Assembly (NCBI GenBank): GCA_020427625.1
Contig: JAGQOI010000460.1
Location: forward strand, 1-5,227
DNA: 5,227 bases
Direction of reading: 5' to 3'
DNA from: Phycisphaerales bacterium
Lineage (GTDB): Bacteria > Planctomycetota > Phycisphaerae > Phycisphaerales > SM1A02
The stretch's first letter is position 1. Each line of letters starts with the position of its first letter. Position numbers and translations under genes: made by a program. The notes under the pieces are model-generated. The model was given only the letters and a program-made list of their open reading frames with translations. It was not told where the DNA came from and made no database searches. Below are positions 1 through 5,227 of this stretch, in pieces.

Positions 1-1
1 C

Positions 2-67
2 TTCGCCGGATCCGGCGCCACCGGCGTCGATCCGTCGAGTTGGGAACGCACCGTCTCGGCGAACTGA
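2..67 (+). CDS. Possible 3' end of an unidentified plus-strand gene (partial)
   Basis: The second frame is open from the left edge to a TGA at 65-67 and reads FAGSGATGVDPSSWERTVSAN. Almost all third positions are G or C, as in the real genes of this window, and the composition is ordinary rather than arginine-rich like most shadow frames. If real, it is the C-terminal tail of a gene converging on the HD-GYP gene, with about 100 bases between the two stop codons. No domain can be recognised in 21 residues. Two minus-strand frames are also open here: one from a GTG at 171 that overlaps the HD-GYP stop, and one from an ATG at 116. Both become rich in arginine or poor in G/C at third positions over part of their length, so I prefer the plus strand, weakly. 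Confidence 0.25.
   Translation, partial: FAGSGATGVDPSSWERTVSAN
4..17. repeat. 14-bp perfect palindrome
   Basis: The bases CGCCGGATCCGGCG read the same on both strands. The palindrome lies inside the possible gene end at the left edge. In DNA this GC-rich such a palindrome can arise by chance, and the same core (GGATCCGGCGCC) recurs at 3019-3030 inside the methyltransferase gene. No function is assigned. Confidence 0.3.
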
Positions 68-146
68 CGGCGACCACCCCGCCACGCAAACGCACGATCA
101 CGACGCGACCGAACATTCGGCGGCGGCGTTCGACGGACCTGATGCC

Positions 147-161
147 GGGTCGGACGGACCC
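147..161 (-). terminator. Weak hairpin just after the HD-GYP stop codon
   Basis: On the minus strand GGGTC, a five-base loop and GACCC form a perfect 5-bp stem, starting six bases after the HD-GYP stop codon. Two further CC/GG pairs are possible beyond a two-base bulge. There is no T-run after it, so it is not a classical intrinsic terminator. Its place between two apparently converging genes is where transcription should end, which is the only support for the call. Confidence 0.2.
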
Positions 162-167
162 TCGGAC

Positions 168-1727
168 TCACGCGGCCTGCCGGTCGTCGGTCGTCCGGTG
201 CTTCTCGACGAGTGCGTCGTACCCGGAGAGGTCCATCTCGAGGAACAGTCTCGCGAGGTCCGGGCAGAACTGCGTGCCCATGCCGTTGCGGACCTCGGCG
301 AGGACCTGGTCGCGACTGAGACGCGAACGGTACGAGCGGTCCGAGCTCATCGCGTCGAAGGCGTCGGCGACGGCGAGGTAGCGTGCGAGAAGCGGAATCT
401 CCTCACCGACGAGCCCGGCCGGGTAGCCGCGCCCGTCCCAGCGCTCGTGATGATGGAGCACGCCGGGCAGGACGTCCTGGAGGGCCTTGATGTCCTTGAG
501 GATGTCGTACCCGACGGTGGGATGGGTCTTGATGATCGCGAACTCCGCCTCCGTGAGGCGTCCGGGCTTGCAGAGGACGGCCTCGGGGACGCCGATCTTG
601 CCGATGTCGTGGACGAGTCCGGCGAGGTTGACGCGCTCGGCTTCGTCGGCGCTGCACCCGGCGAGGCGGGCGAGTTCCGACGCGACGTAGCCGACGCGTT
701 CGGAGTGACCGCCGGTGTAGGGGTCCTTCGCGTCGATGGTGCGGGTGAGCGCGAGCATCGTGCCGCGGAAGAGCGCGATCTGCTGGTGATAGCGGCGCAC
801 GTTCTGGTGGAACACGCGGAGGTAGTCGACGCCGGTGCCGAGGAGCTGGAGTTCGATGGAGCAGATGTCGGCATCCGCGCCGGGCTTGCCGCCGGCGAAG
901 AAGGCGCCGATGACGCGTCCGTCGTCCGCGAGCACCCGGGCCGCGACCGGACTGCCGGCCTTCGTCGCCAGCGCATCGCGACCGGGCTGGAGGACGCCGT
1001 CGCCGGCGGGGGCCAGAGCGGTCGTCGCCCGGACGCACGCGGCCCGCAGCGCGCCGTGGGACGGAGCGGGTCGCCCGGCGACGACGAAGTCGAGGTCGGC
1101 GGAGGCGTCGCCCCACTCGGTGAGGTCGCGGACGGTCGCGGCGACCCAGTCGAACGGCGTGAGGCCGAGCATGAGGTCGCAGATGCCCGACACGAACTCC
1201 ACCGGGCTGTTCAGGCAGTTCATCATCTGCCCGACGCGATAGTGGAAGTGCACGTGCTCGAACATGTTCGAGAGCTGGGTGCTGAGATCGACGATGGCCC
1301 GCTGGTCGGTGCAGACGCGGTCGTCGATGAGACGCAACGCCGCGACGCCACGCTCGATGTCGGAGACGTCGCCCTCGGACTGGAGCAGCCGGAGGATGAC
1401 GTCGGGATCGGCTTCGCCCGCGCGGCACCACTCGGCGAATTCCCCGGACGTCGCCGCCTCGGACGTCAGGGCGAGCACGACGACGCGCGCCTCGCCCACG
1501 CCGACGAACGCGGCACAGGCGCCGTGGACGACGACCCGAACGCCGTCGTCCGGCGCGTCGCCGAGCGCCTGCTGGAGACGGTCGAGCACGGCGGGCGCCC
1601 ACTGCCAGGTCGCGACGGCGGCGTCGGTGTCGGGCGAGGGCATCGGCGCGAGCGTGCCCCCCCGCGGCCATCGCCAGACGAGCCAGCGGATCACGCGGGC
1701 GACATCCTGGATGATCTCGTTCGTCAT
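168..1727 (-). CDS. HD-GYP domain protein, predicted cyclic-di-GMP phosphodiesterase
   Basis: The product is 519 residues. Residues about 315-500 are an HD-GYP domain, a metal-dependent hydrolase that in studied members degrades cyclic-di-GMP. The expected residues are all visible: GGHSERV (H341), HDIGKIGVP (H373, D374, K377), KTHPTVG (H402), HHHERWDGRGYP (H426, H427; GYP at 434-436) and VADAFDAM (D455). The order and spacing fit a dinuclear metal site, so activity is likely. Residues about 150-310 look like a GAF-type sensory region (a helix, then FDWVAATVRDL and later GRVIGAFFAGG). Residues 1-150 match nothing I recognise. I see no convincing membrane segment, so it is probably cytosolic. 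The ATG at 1727 overlaps the stop of the upstream response regulator gene as ATGA, which fixes the start; a weak GGAAG lies 11 bases before it. The frame stays open upstream to 2075, but that part is arginine-rich shadow of the regulator gene. The receiver protein probably acts with it. Confidence 0.93.
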   Translation of the reverse strand: MTNEIIQDVARVIRWLVWRWPRGGTLAPMPSPDTDAAVATWQWAPAVLDRLQQALGDAPDDGVRVVVHGACAAFVGVGEARVVVLALTSEAATSGEFAEWCRAGEADPDVILRLLQSEGDVSDIERGVAALRLIDDRVCTDQRAIVDLSTQLSNMFEHVHFHYRVGQMMNCLNSPVEFVSGICDLMLGLTPFDWVAATVRDLTEWGDASADLDFVVAGRPAPSHGALRAACVRATTALAPAGDGVLQPGRDALATKAGSPVAARVLADDGRVIGAFFAGGKPGADADICSIELQLLGTGVDYLRVFHQNVRRYHQQIALFRGTMLALTRTIDAKDPYTGGHSERVGYVASELARLAGCSADEAERVNLAGLVHDIGKIGVPEAVLCKPGRLTEAEFAIIKTHPTVGYDILKDIKALQDVLPGVLHHHERWDGRGYPAGLVGEEIPLLARYLAVADAFDAMSSDRSYRSRLSRDQVLAEVRNGMGTQFCPDLARLFLEMDLSGYDALVEKHRTTDDRQAA

Positions 1728-2131
1728 GCGGCGTCGGACTTCCGGGGCTTGCCCGTCGCGAGCAGCGACTCGATGGTCGCCATGAGCTGACGGGGACTGA
1801 ACGGCTTGTCGACGACTTCGCTGATGTTCGTCTTCGCGAGGACGGCGTCGTCGAGGTGATGGGCGCGGGCGGTGACGAGCACGATCGGGATGGATCGCGT
1901 GATCTTCTGGTCGAACAGGCGCGTCGCGAGCTCGATCCCGCCGCCGCCGGGCATCTGGTAGTCGGTCACGATGAGGTCGGGCTGCTCCGCGCAGGCGATG
2001 GCGTAGGCATCCTCGCCGTTCGACGCGCTGAGCACGGTGTGCCCGGCCTGTTCGAGGTTGAGCCGAAGCACGCACACGACGTGCGGCTCATCGTCCACCA
2101 GCAGGATGCGGTGCGGAGTCACTGAACGCAT
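1724..2131 (-). CDS. Single-domain response regulator (receiver, CheY-like)
   Basis: The product is 135 residues, almost entirely one receiver domain with no output domain. The acidic pair D13-D14 in RILLVDDEP, the phospho-acceptor D57 in LIVTDYQMPGGGG, the switch T87 in IVLVTAR and the conserved lysine K109 in VDKPFSPRQL are all in place, so it should be phosphorylated by a histidine kinase, none of which is visible here. A short basic tail (GKPRKSDAA) follows. I chose the ATG at 2131 because it starts five residues before the first strand and has GAGGA ten bases upstream. The frame could extend to 2242, but the extra 37 residues are arginine-rich and not receiver-like. Its stop overlaps the HD-GYP start by four bases (ATGA), so the two proteins are probably made in step, and the HD-GYP protein is the obvious candidate output. 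Confidence 0.93.
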   Translation of the reverse strand: MRSVTPHRILLVDDEPHVVCVLRLNLEQAGHTVLSASNGEDAYAIACAEQPDLIVTDYQMPGGGGIELATRLFDQKITRSIPIVLVTARAHHLDDAVLAKTNISEVVDKPFSPRQLMATIESLLATGKPRKSDAA

Positions 2132-2182
2132 GGGGTCGTCGTCCTCGCTGCGGCGTCTGGCGAAGCGGCCGCTCGGACGAAC

Positions 2183-2205
2183 ATCGGCCGGATCATGCCG
2201 CCGAT
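2183..2205 (-). other. Imperfect hairpin in the gap upstream of the response regulator
   Basis: The 141 bases between the methyltransferase stop and the response regulator start (2132-2272) hold no gene I can support. Within them ATCGG pairs with CCGAT and CGG with CCG around a six-base loop, with one bulged base. The hairpin lies about 52 bases before the regulator start and 67 bases after the methyltransferase stop. There is no T-run. It could be an operator or a weak terminator separating two transcription units, or chance. No clear sigma-70 type promoter was found in the gap. Confidence 0.25.
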
Positions 2206-2272
2206 TGAGCACGTCCTCGCACCGCGCCCACAACCGGCGCACGGTCCGAGAACCATCGGCCCGGCGCCCCCG

Positions 2273-3142
2273 TCAGCGGGCCGCCGGAGCCGCGTCGGGC
2301 GCCCAGTCGTGGAACGTCGGATTCGCGAAGGCGAGCCGCCGGGACATGACCTCCAGCGCCGGCGGGTGACAGTCGACGAGGGTCGCGTGGCGCCCGATCC
2401 GCACCGCCGCCTCACCGGTCGTCCCGCTGCCCGCGAAGAAGTCGAGCACGCGGTCGCCGGGCGCGCTGTGCACGCGGATGATGCGATCGAGGATCGCCAG
2501 CGGCTTCTGGGTCGGATAGCCGGTCCGCTCGCGCCCCGTCGGACTCACGATCGTGTGCCACCAGGTATCGGTGGGCGTCTTGCCTCGCGCGGCCTTCTCG
2601 GGCGTGACGAGTCGCGGCGCGAGGTAGGGCACGCGATCGATGTCGTCGTACCGGTAGGTGTAGGCCTTCGGATCGCGGGCGTACCAGAGGATGTTGTCGT
2701 GCTTGGGCGACCAGCGCGAGCGGGACCGCGCGCCGTAGTCGTACGCCCAGATGATCTCGTTCATGAACGACGTGCGACCGAAGATCGTGTCCGCCAGCAC
2801 GCGCACGTAGTGCACCTCGCGATAGTCGAGGTGGATGAAGATGCTGCCCGTGGGCGTGAGCACCCGCCGCGCCTCGTGCAGGCGCGGCTCGAGGAACGCC
2901 GGGAGATCGTCGAACACGTCCGGAAACGTCTGGGCCCCGAGCATCTCCGTGCGGTACCGGAAGCCGTGGAATCCCGTCCGATCCCCGTCGTCGTCGCGGG
3001 CCGTCCGCATTCGTCGACGGATCCGGCGCCGGCGGGTGTTGAACGGCGGATCGATGTAGATCAGGTCGAACGACGACGACTCGAACCCGCGCAGGAGATC
3101 GAGGTTGTCGCCGAACCAGATGTCGAGCGTCGGCACGGACAT
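2273..3142 (-). CDS. Site-specific DNA methyltransferase (N6-adenine or N4-cytosine, beta class)
   Basis: The product is 289 residues. It transfers a methyl group from S-adenosylmethionine to an exocyclic amino group of DNA. The catalytic motif DPPFNT (31-36) comes early and the cofactor motif DFFAGSGTTG (234-243) comes late, the order that defines the beta class. Other typical pieces are GDNLDLL (11-17), GSIFIHLDYREVHYV (99-113), FMNEIIWAYDYG (126-137) and TGYPTQKP (207-214). The region between about 115 and 205 should contain the target recognition part. After DPPFNT comes a very basic stretch (residues 37-49, nine arginines), then DDDGDRTGF. The ATG at 3142 is chosen because the domain begins at once; upstream in frame is arginine-rich and overlaps the CHAD gene. 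Its start lies four bases after the CHAD stop, with only a GGAG 16 bases upstream, so translation may depend on that gene. No restriction enzyme gene is adjacent. The target sequence cannot be told. Confidence 0.93.
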   Translation of the reverse strand: MSVPTLDIWFGDNLDLLRGFESSSFDLIYIDPPFNTRRRRIRRRMRTARDDDGDRTGFHGFRYRTEMLGAQTFPDVFDDLPAFLEPRLHEARRVLTPTGSIFIHLDYREVHYVRVLADTIFGRTSFMNEIIWAYDYGARSRSRWSPKHDNILWYARDPKAYTYRYDDIDRVPYLAPRLVTPEKAARGKTPTDTWWHTIVSPTGRERTGYPTQKPLAILDRIIRVHSAPGDRVLDFFAGSGTTGEAAVRIGRHATLVDCHPPALEVMSRRLAFANPTFHDWAPDAAPAAR

Positions 3143-3146
3143 GCCG

Positions 3147-4052
3147 TCAGTGTACGGGCTCCGCCGACGGTTCGGGCTCGTCGGCGCGAAGGGCGGCGAT
3201 GAACTCGCGCGGGCGCGCGTCGTACAGCGTCCGCCCGAGCCGCAGCGCCAGCCGCCGATCCGCCGTGCGACGACGATCGATCGCATCGACGAGCACGACG
3301 AACGCGCGATCGTCCAGCGCCGGCATCGACCCGTCCGTCACCGCCCGGCGCAGCGTCGTGAGATCATGCTCGTGCCCGAGCGTCCAGCCGAGGCGACCGG
3401 ACTCGTCGTGCACGCGCGCGACCGCCCGCGGCGCGAGCGGCCGGAACAGCGCGACCTGGTACCAGAGCGACTTCACGTCCTTGCGCCAATCGTGAAAGTC
3501 CTCGGCATCGGGATCCTGCATCGCCAGGCCCAGCACGCGTCGACCATCGCGGTACGAACGACGCAGCCCGTCGTAGGCCGCGTCGATGTCCCGCGTCGAC
3601 ACCGTCCACCCGCGCGCCCGCCGATGCACCGCCTCGAGGATCTCCCGCGCCTCGCCGATCCGGCGCTTGAGGCGCTTCGGCGCGCTCGCGTCGTCATGGC
3701 GGGCGACGAACACCGCGCGCAGGGTCGCGACGTCCGTCGTCGCGACCGGGCCGGGATCGTGCTCGACGAGATCGTCGAGACACTGGATGCGCGCCGTCGC
3801 ATCGCGAGCGGGCGCGAGCAGCCGCGCGGCATCGCGGACGGCGGCGTTCTCGCGTCGGACGCGCGGGAACACGGCCCGGACGAGGTGCAGCAAGGCCCGG
3901 ACGCGCTTGAGGCGACGACGCACGTCGTGAATCGCGACGTCCGGCTGCGTGCGCCAGGTGTCGAGTTCGGCGATGCCGGCTTCGAGTTCGGCCCGCGCGA
4001 GACGCCGCACGCCGCGACGGAGGGACTCGTCGGGATGGAATTCGAACGTCAC
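3147..4052 (-). CDS. CHAD domain-containing protein
   Basis: The product is 301 residues, a typical length for a lone CHAD domain (conserved histidine alpha-helical domain), a helical bundle with a positively charged face that binds polyphosphate in studied members. The hallmark histidines are visible in two related repeats: VAIHDVRRRLKRVRALL (H42) and DFHDWRKDVKSLWYQV (H187), followed by LLAPARDATARI (D84) in the first half and LGHEHDLTTL (H227, H229) in the second. The protein is very rich in arginine. No CYTH triphosphatase domain is fused to it and no polyphosphate kinase is nearby, so its role is open. The start is a GTG at 4052; the first residues (MTFEFHPDESLRRGVRRL) fit a CHAD N-terminus and no in-frame ATG lies close upstream. 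There is no clear ribosome binding site. Its GTGA start overlaps the stop of the VCBS remnant upstream. The methyltransferase follows after four bases. Confidence 0.9.
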   Translation of the reverse strand: MTFEFHPDESLRRGVRRLARAELEAGIAELDTWRTQPDVAIHDVRRRLKRVRALLHLVRAVFPRVRRENAAVRDAARLLAPARDATARIQCLDDLVEHDPGPVATTDVATLRAVFVARHDDASAPKRLKRRIGEAREILEAVHRRARGWTVSTRDIDAAYDGLRRSYRDGRRVLGLAMQDPDAEDFHDWRKDVKSLWYQVALFRPLAPRAVARVHDESGRLGWTLGHEHDLTTLRRAVTDGSMPALDDRAFVVLVDAIDRRRTADRRLALRLGRTLYDARPREFIAALRADEPEPSAEPVH

Positions 4053-4291
4053 GCCATGATGATAGCGCGTCGGGTGGGGCGTTCGATGGACTGCGGCGCG
4101 ACGCCGGCCGCGTGAACGGCGGCGGGCGCGAACGTGCCGTCGCCTCGATTGATGAGGATGTGGACCCCTTCGACGCCGTGGTACTGGATGCCGCTCGTCG
4201 TGTCACGGTTGGCGATCGCGAGATCCATGTCGCCGTCCTGATCGAGGTCGCCGATCGCAATGAGCGTGAGTCGGTGGGTGCCGTTGGACGT
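4049..4291 (-). pseudogene. VCBS/FG-GAP repeat protein fragment (gene remnant)
   Basis: The last 80 codons before the TGA at 4051-4049 encode one recognisable VCBS/FG-GAP unit: LTLIAIGDLDQDGDMDLAIAN, with the DxDxDG calcium-binding type loop, then VHILINRGDGTFAPAAVHAAG. The next unit seems to begin with GVAPQSIE, the usual linker position, and then changes abruptly to RPTRRAIIMA and stop. Such repeats normally occur in tandem in large exported or surface proteins. There is no ATG, GTG or TTG between 4291 and the repeat and no signal peptide. An AGGAG stands eight bases before the ACG codon at 4291, so this could be a lost or rare start. The frame stays open further upstream only as the antisense of the glycosidase gene. 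I read it as a fragment left by deletion or rearrangement; a short real gene with an unusual start is less likely. Confidence 0.6.
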
Positions 4292-4405
4292 GGGGTGATC
4301 TCCTCGTGCTGGGGACTTCTCTCCCTTTCCGTTGGAGAAGGCGGGGTCGAAACGATGCACCGATTGCACGACGGCGAGGGATGGCGGCGGCCGCCGCGTC
4401 GTACC
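4292..4405. promoter_or_regulatory. Divergent intergenic region upstream of the glycosidase gene
   Basis: This is the only stretch from which both the plus-strand glycosidase gene and the minus-strand VCBS/CHAD genes could be transcribed. It contains GGAGAAGG (4334-4341), a ribosome-binding-like purine run 13 bases before an in-frame ATG at 4355, and an inverted repeat CTTCTC/GAGAAG (4316-4321 and 4335-4340) with a 13-base loop. I found no convincing -35/-10 pair on either strand, so the promoter assignment rests on gene orientation only. Confidence 0.3.
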
Positions 4406-5227
4406 ATGGGCGTGATGCCGCTCGTCCGCGCGATCTTCGTGTTCGGACTGCTCGCGCTCGCCGGCGCGATCGCCGTCGGCACTGTTCGCCCAACCCCGGA
4501 TGCCGCAGCGACTTCGGCGCGATTCCGCGATGATCCCGTGCGCGGGATGACGGTGTCGTGCCCGCGCTCGGGCCGGATCTGGGCAACGGACGCGACGGTC
4601 GAGTCGATGCGGACGCTGCGGGACCTCGGCGTGACCTGGGTCGCCATCCATCCGTACGGATCGATTTCGACGGATGGGACGGTGGGTCTGCCGCGGGACC
4701 TGGGGTCGGGGGACGACGCCTGGCTCACCCGCCCGATCGCCGAGGCGCATGCGCTGGGACTGCGGATCATGGTCAAGCCGCACCTCGCGTACTGGCACAG
4801 CCGCCGGTTCGGCTGGCGCGGCGACATCGAGTTCGCGAACGACGAGGCATGGGACCGGTTCTTCACGACATACGAGACGTGGATCACGACGCTCGCGACC
4901 GTGTGCCGCGACGCCGACCTGTTCGTGGTCGGGACGGAACTCGAACGCACGGTGCAGCACGAGTCCGCGTGGCGGACGATCATCGCGTCGGTGCGCGCCC
5001 GCACGGGCGCGCCGCTCACGTGGGCGGCGAACTGGGACGGATACACGCGCGTGCCGTTCTGGGATGCGCTGGACGCCGTCGGCGTGCAGGCGTACTTCCC
5101 GCTGGTGACGCACGAGGACGTGCCGCGCGCGGACGAGCTCGCGGCCTCGTGGGCGCGCATCATCGCGACGCTCGACGCGTTCGGAGCGGCCGCGGACCGC
5201 CCGGTCCTGCTCACCGAGTTCGGCTAC
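4406..5227 (+). CDS. GH113-like TIM-barrel glycoside hydrolase with N-terminal signal/anchor (3' partial)
   Basis: The frame is open to the right edge, giving 274 residues without a stop. Residues 8-25 form one hydrophobic segment after a short basic end, a signal peptide or membrane anchor, so the enzyme should act outside the cytoplasm. From about residue 46 the pattern is a TIM barrel of the GH113 type: RGMTV, SMRTLRDLGVTWVAIHPYG, HALGLRIMVKPHLAYW, then FVVGTELE (173-180), whose glutamates (178 or 180) would supply the acid/base, and PVLLTEFGY (266-274), whose E271 fits the nucleophile at the end of strand 7. GH113 members studied are beta-mannanases, but many relatives are uncharacterised, so the substrate is not assigned. 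About one more barrel strand is expected beyond the edge. Start: ATG 4406 gives a compact signal sequence; an in-frame ATG at 4355, nearer a GGAGAAGG, would add 17 residues, and ATG 4415 is also possible. It diverges from the minus-strand genes. Confidence 0.85.
   Translation, partial: MGVMPLVRAIFVFGLLALAGAIAVGTVRPTPDAAATSARFRDDPVRGMTVSCPRSGRIWATDATVESMRTLRDLGVTWVAIHPYGSISTDGTVGLPRDLGSGDDAWLTRPIAEAHALGLRIMVKPHLAYWHSRRFGWRGDIEFANDEAWDRFFTTYETWITTLATVCRDADLFVVGTELERTVQHESAWRTIIASVRARTGAPLTWAANWDGYTRVPFWDALDAVGVQAYFPLVTHEDVPRADELAASWARIIATLDAFGAAADRPVLLTEFGY

Noticed and set aside
1..171. Minus-strand frame starting at GTG 171, overlapping the HD-GYP stop as GTGA, and another from ATG 116
   Set aside because: The overlap is suggestive, but the first half of the GTG frame is poor in G/C at third positions and both frames have arginine-rich stretches; too short at the edge to support.
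403..1671. A 422-codon minus-strand open frame inside the HD-GYP gene
   Set aside because: The translation is dominated by arginine, alanine and proline and overlaps the HD-GYP frame entirely; a frame-shifted shadow.
198..1790. A 530-codon plus-strand open frame opposite the HD-GYP gene
   Set aside because: It is the antisense of a gene with complete catalytic motifs; its product is a low-complexity mix of V, A, D, E, G and R with no domain, as expected from GC-rich codon mirroring.
1728..2075. N-terminal extension of the HD-GYP frame up to 2075
   Set aside because: The added 116 residues are arginine-rich, overlap the response regulator in another frame and lie upstream of a clear ATGA coupled start.
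2234..2268. Possible terminator hairpin (GGCGC/GCGCC) just after the methyltransferase stop
   Set aside because: The stem is interrupted, pairs poorly in the middle and has no T-run.
3019..3030. 12-base sequence GGATCCGGCGCC shared with positions 8-19
   Set aside because: A short GC-rich match inside coding sequence, easily due to chance; no flanking similarity seen.
2195..3202. A 335-codon plus-strand open frame opposite the methyltransferase
   Set aside because: Antisense shadow of a gene with intact DPPFNT and FAGSGTTG motifs; no recognisable domain.
3105..4115. A 336-codon plus-strand open frame opposite the CHAD gene
   Set aside because: Arginine-rich antisense shadow; the minus strand has the conserved CHAD histidines.
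3694..5214. Long minus-strand open frames (3694-5214 and 4049-5113) opposite the glycosidase gene
   Set aside because: Over 4406-5214 the plus strand encodes a coherent TIM-barrel enzyme with signal peptide and catalytic motifs, so the minus frames there are shadows. Only the 4049-4291 end shows real protein features and is kept as a VCBS fragment.
1..5227. CRISPR array, tRNA/rRNA genes, insertion sequences, phage or defence islands
   Set aside because: No regularly spaced repeats, no tRNA-like cloverleaf, no transposase or integrase motifs and no nuclease partner for the methyltransferase were found on reading both strands.

Overview
The window is strongly GC-rich and densely coding, with mostly G or C at third codon positions. 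This explains the many long antisense open frames, which are not genes. The mix of an HD-GYP signalling protein, a CHAD protein, a VCBS/FG-GAP repeat fragment with planctomycete-like wording and a GH113-like glycosidase suggests a free-living environmental bacterium. Planctomycetota (perhaps Phycisphaerae) is a plausible but unproven guess. There are no ribosomal or housekeeping genes to place it firmly.

Layout. Positions 1-67 may hold the last codons of a plus-strand gene (weak). From about 170 to 4052, four complete genes lie on the minus strand. In transcription order they are a CHAD-domain protein (4052 to 3147), a beta-class DNA methyltransferase (3142 to 2273), a single-domain response regulator (2131 to 1724) and an HD-GYP protein (1727 to 168). 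Just upstream of the CHAD gene, also on the minus strand, is a piece of a VCBS-repeat protein (4291 to 4049) with no proper start codon, apparently a gene remnant. A divergent plus-strand gene starts near 4406 and runs off the right edge. It encodes a membrane-anchored or exported TIM-barrel glycosidase resembling family GH113.

How the genes relate. The response regulator and HD-GYP genes share an ATGA stop/start overlap, so they almost certainly form one translationally coupled signalling pair: a phosphorylatable receiver plus a predicted cyclic-di-GMP phosphodiesterase, in effect a two-gene version of the RpfG design. The CHAD and methyltransferase genes are four bases apart and may be co-transcribed, but no known pathway links them. 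A 141-base gap separates the two pairs. The methyltransferase has no visible restriction partner and looks solitary within this window.

I found no clearly new multi-gene system. The points most worth checking are the split receiver/HD-GYP pair with its unassigned N-terminal region, the orphan methyltransferase, the VCBS remnant and the GH113-like enzyme.
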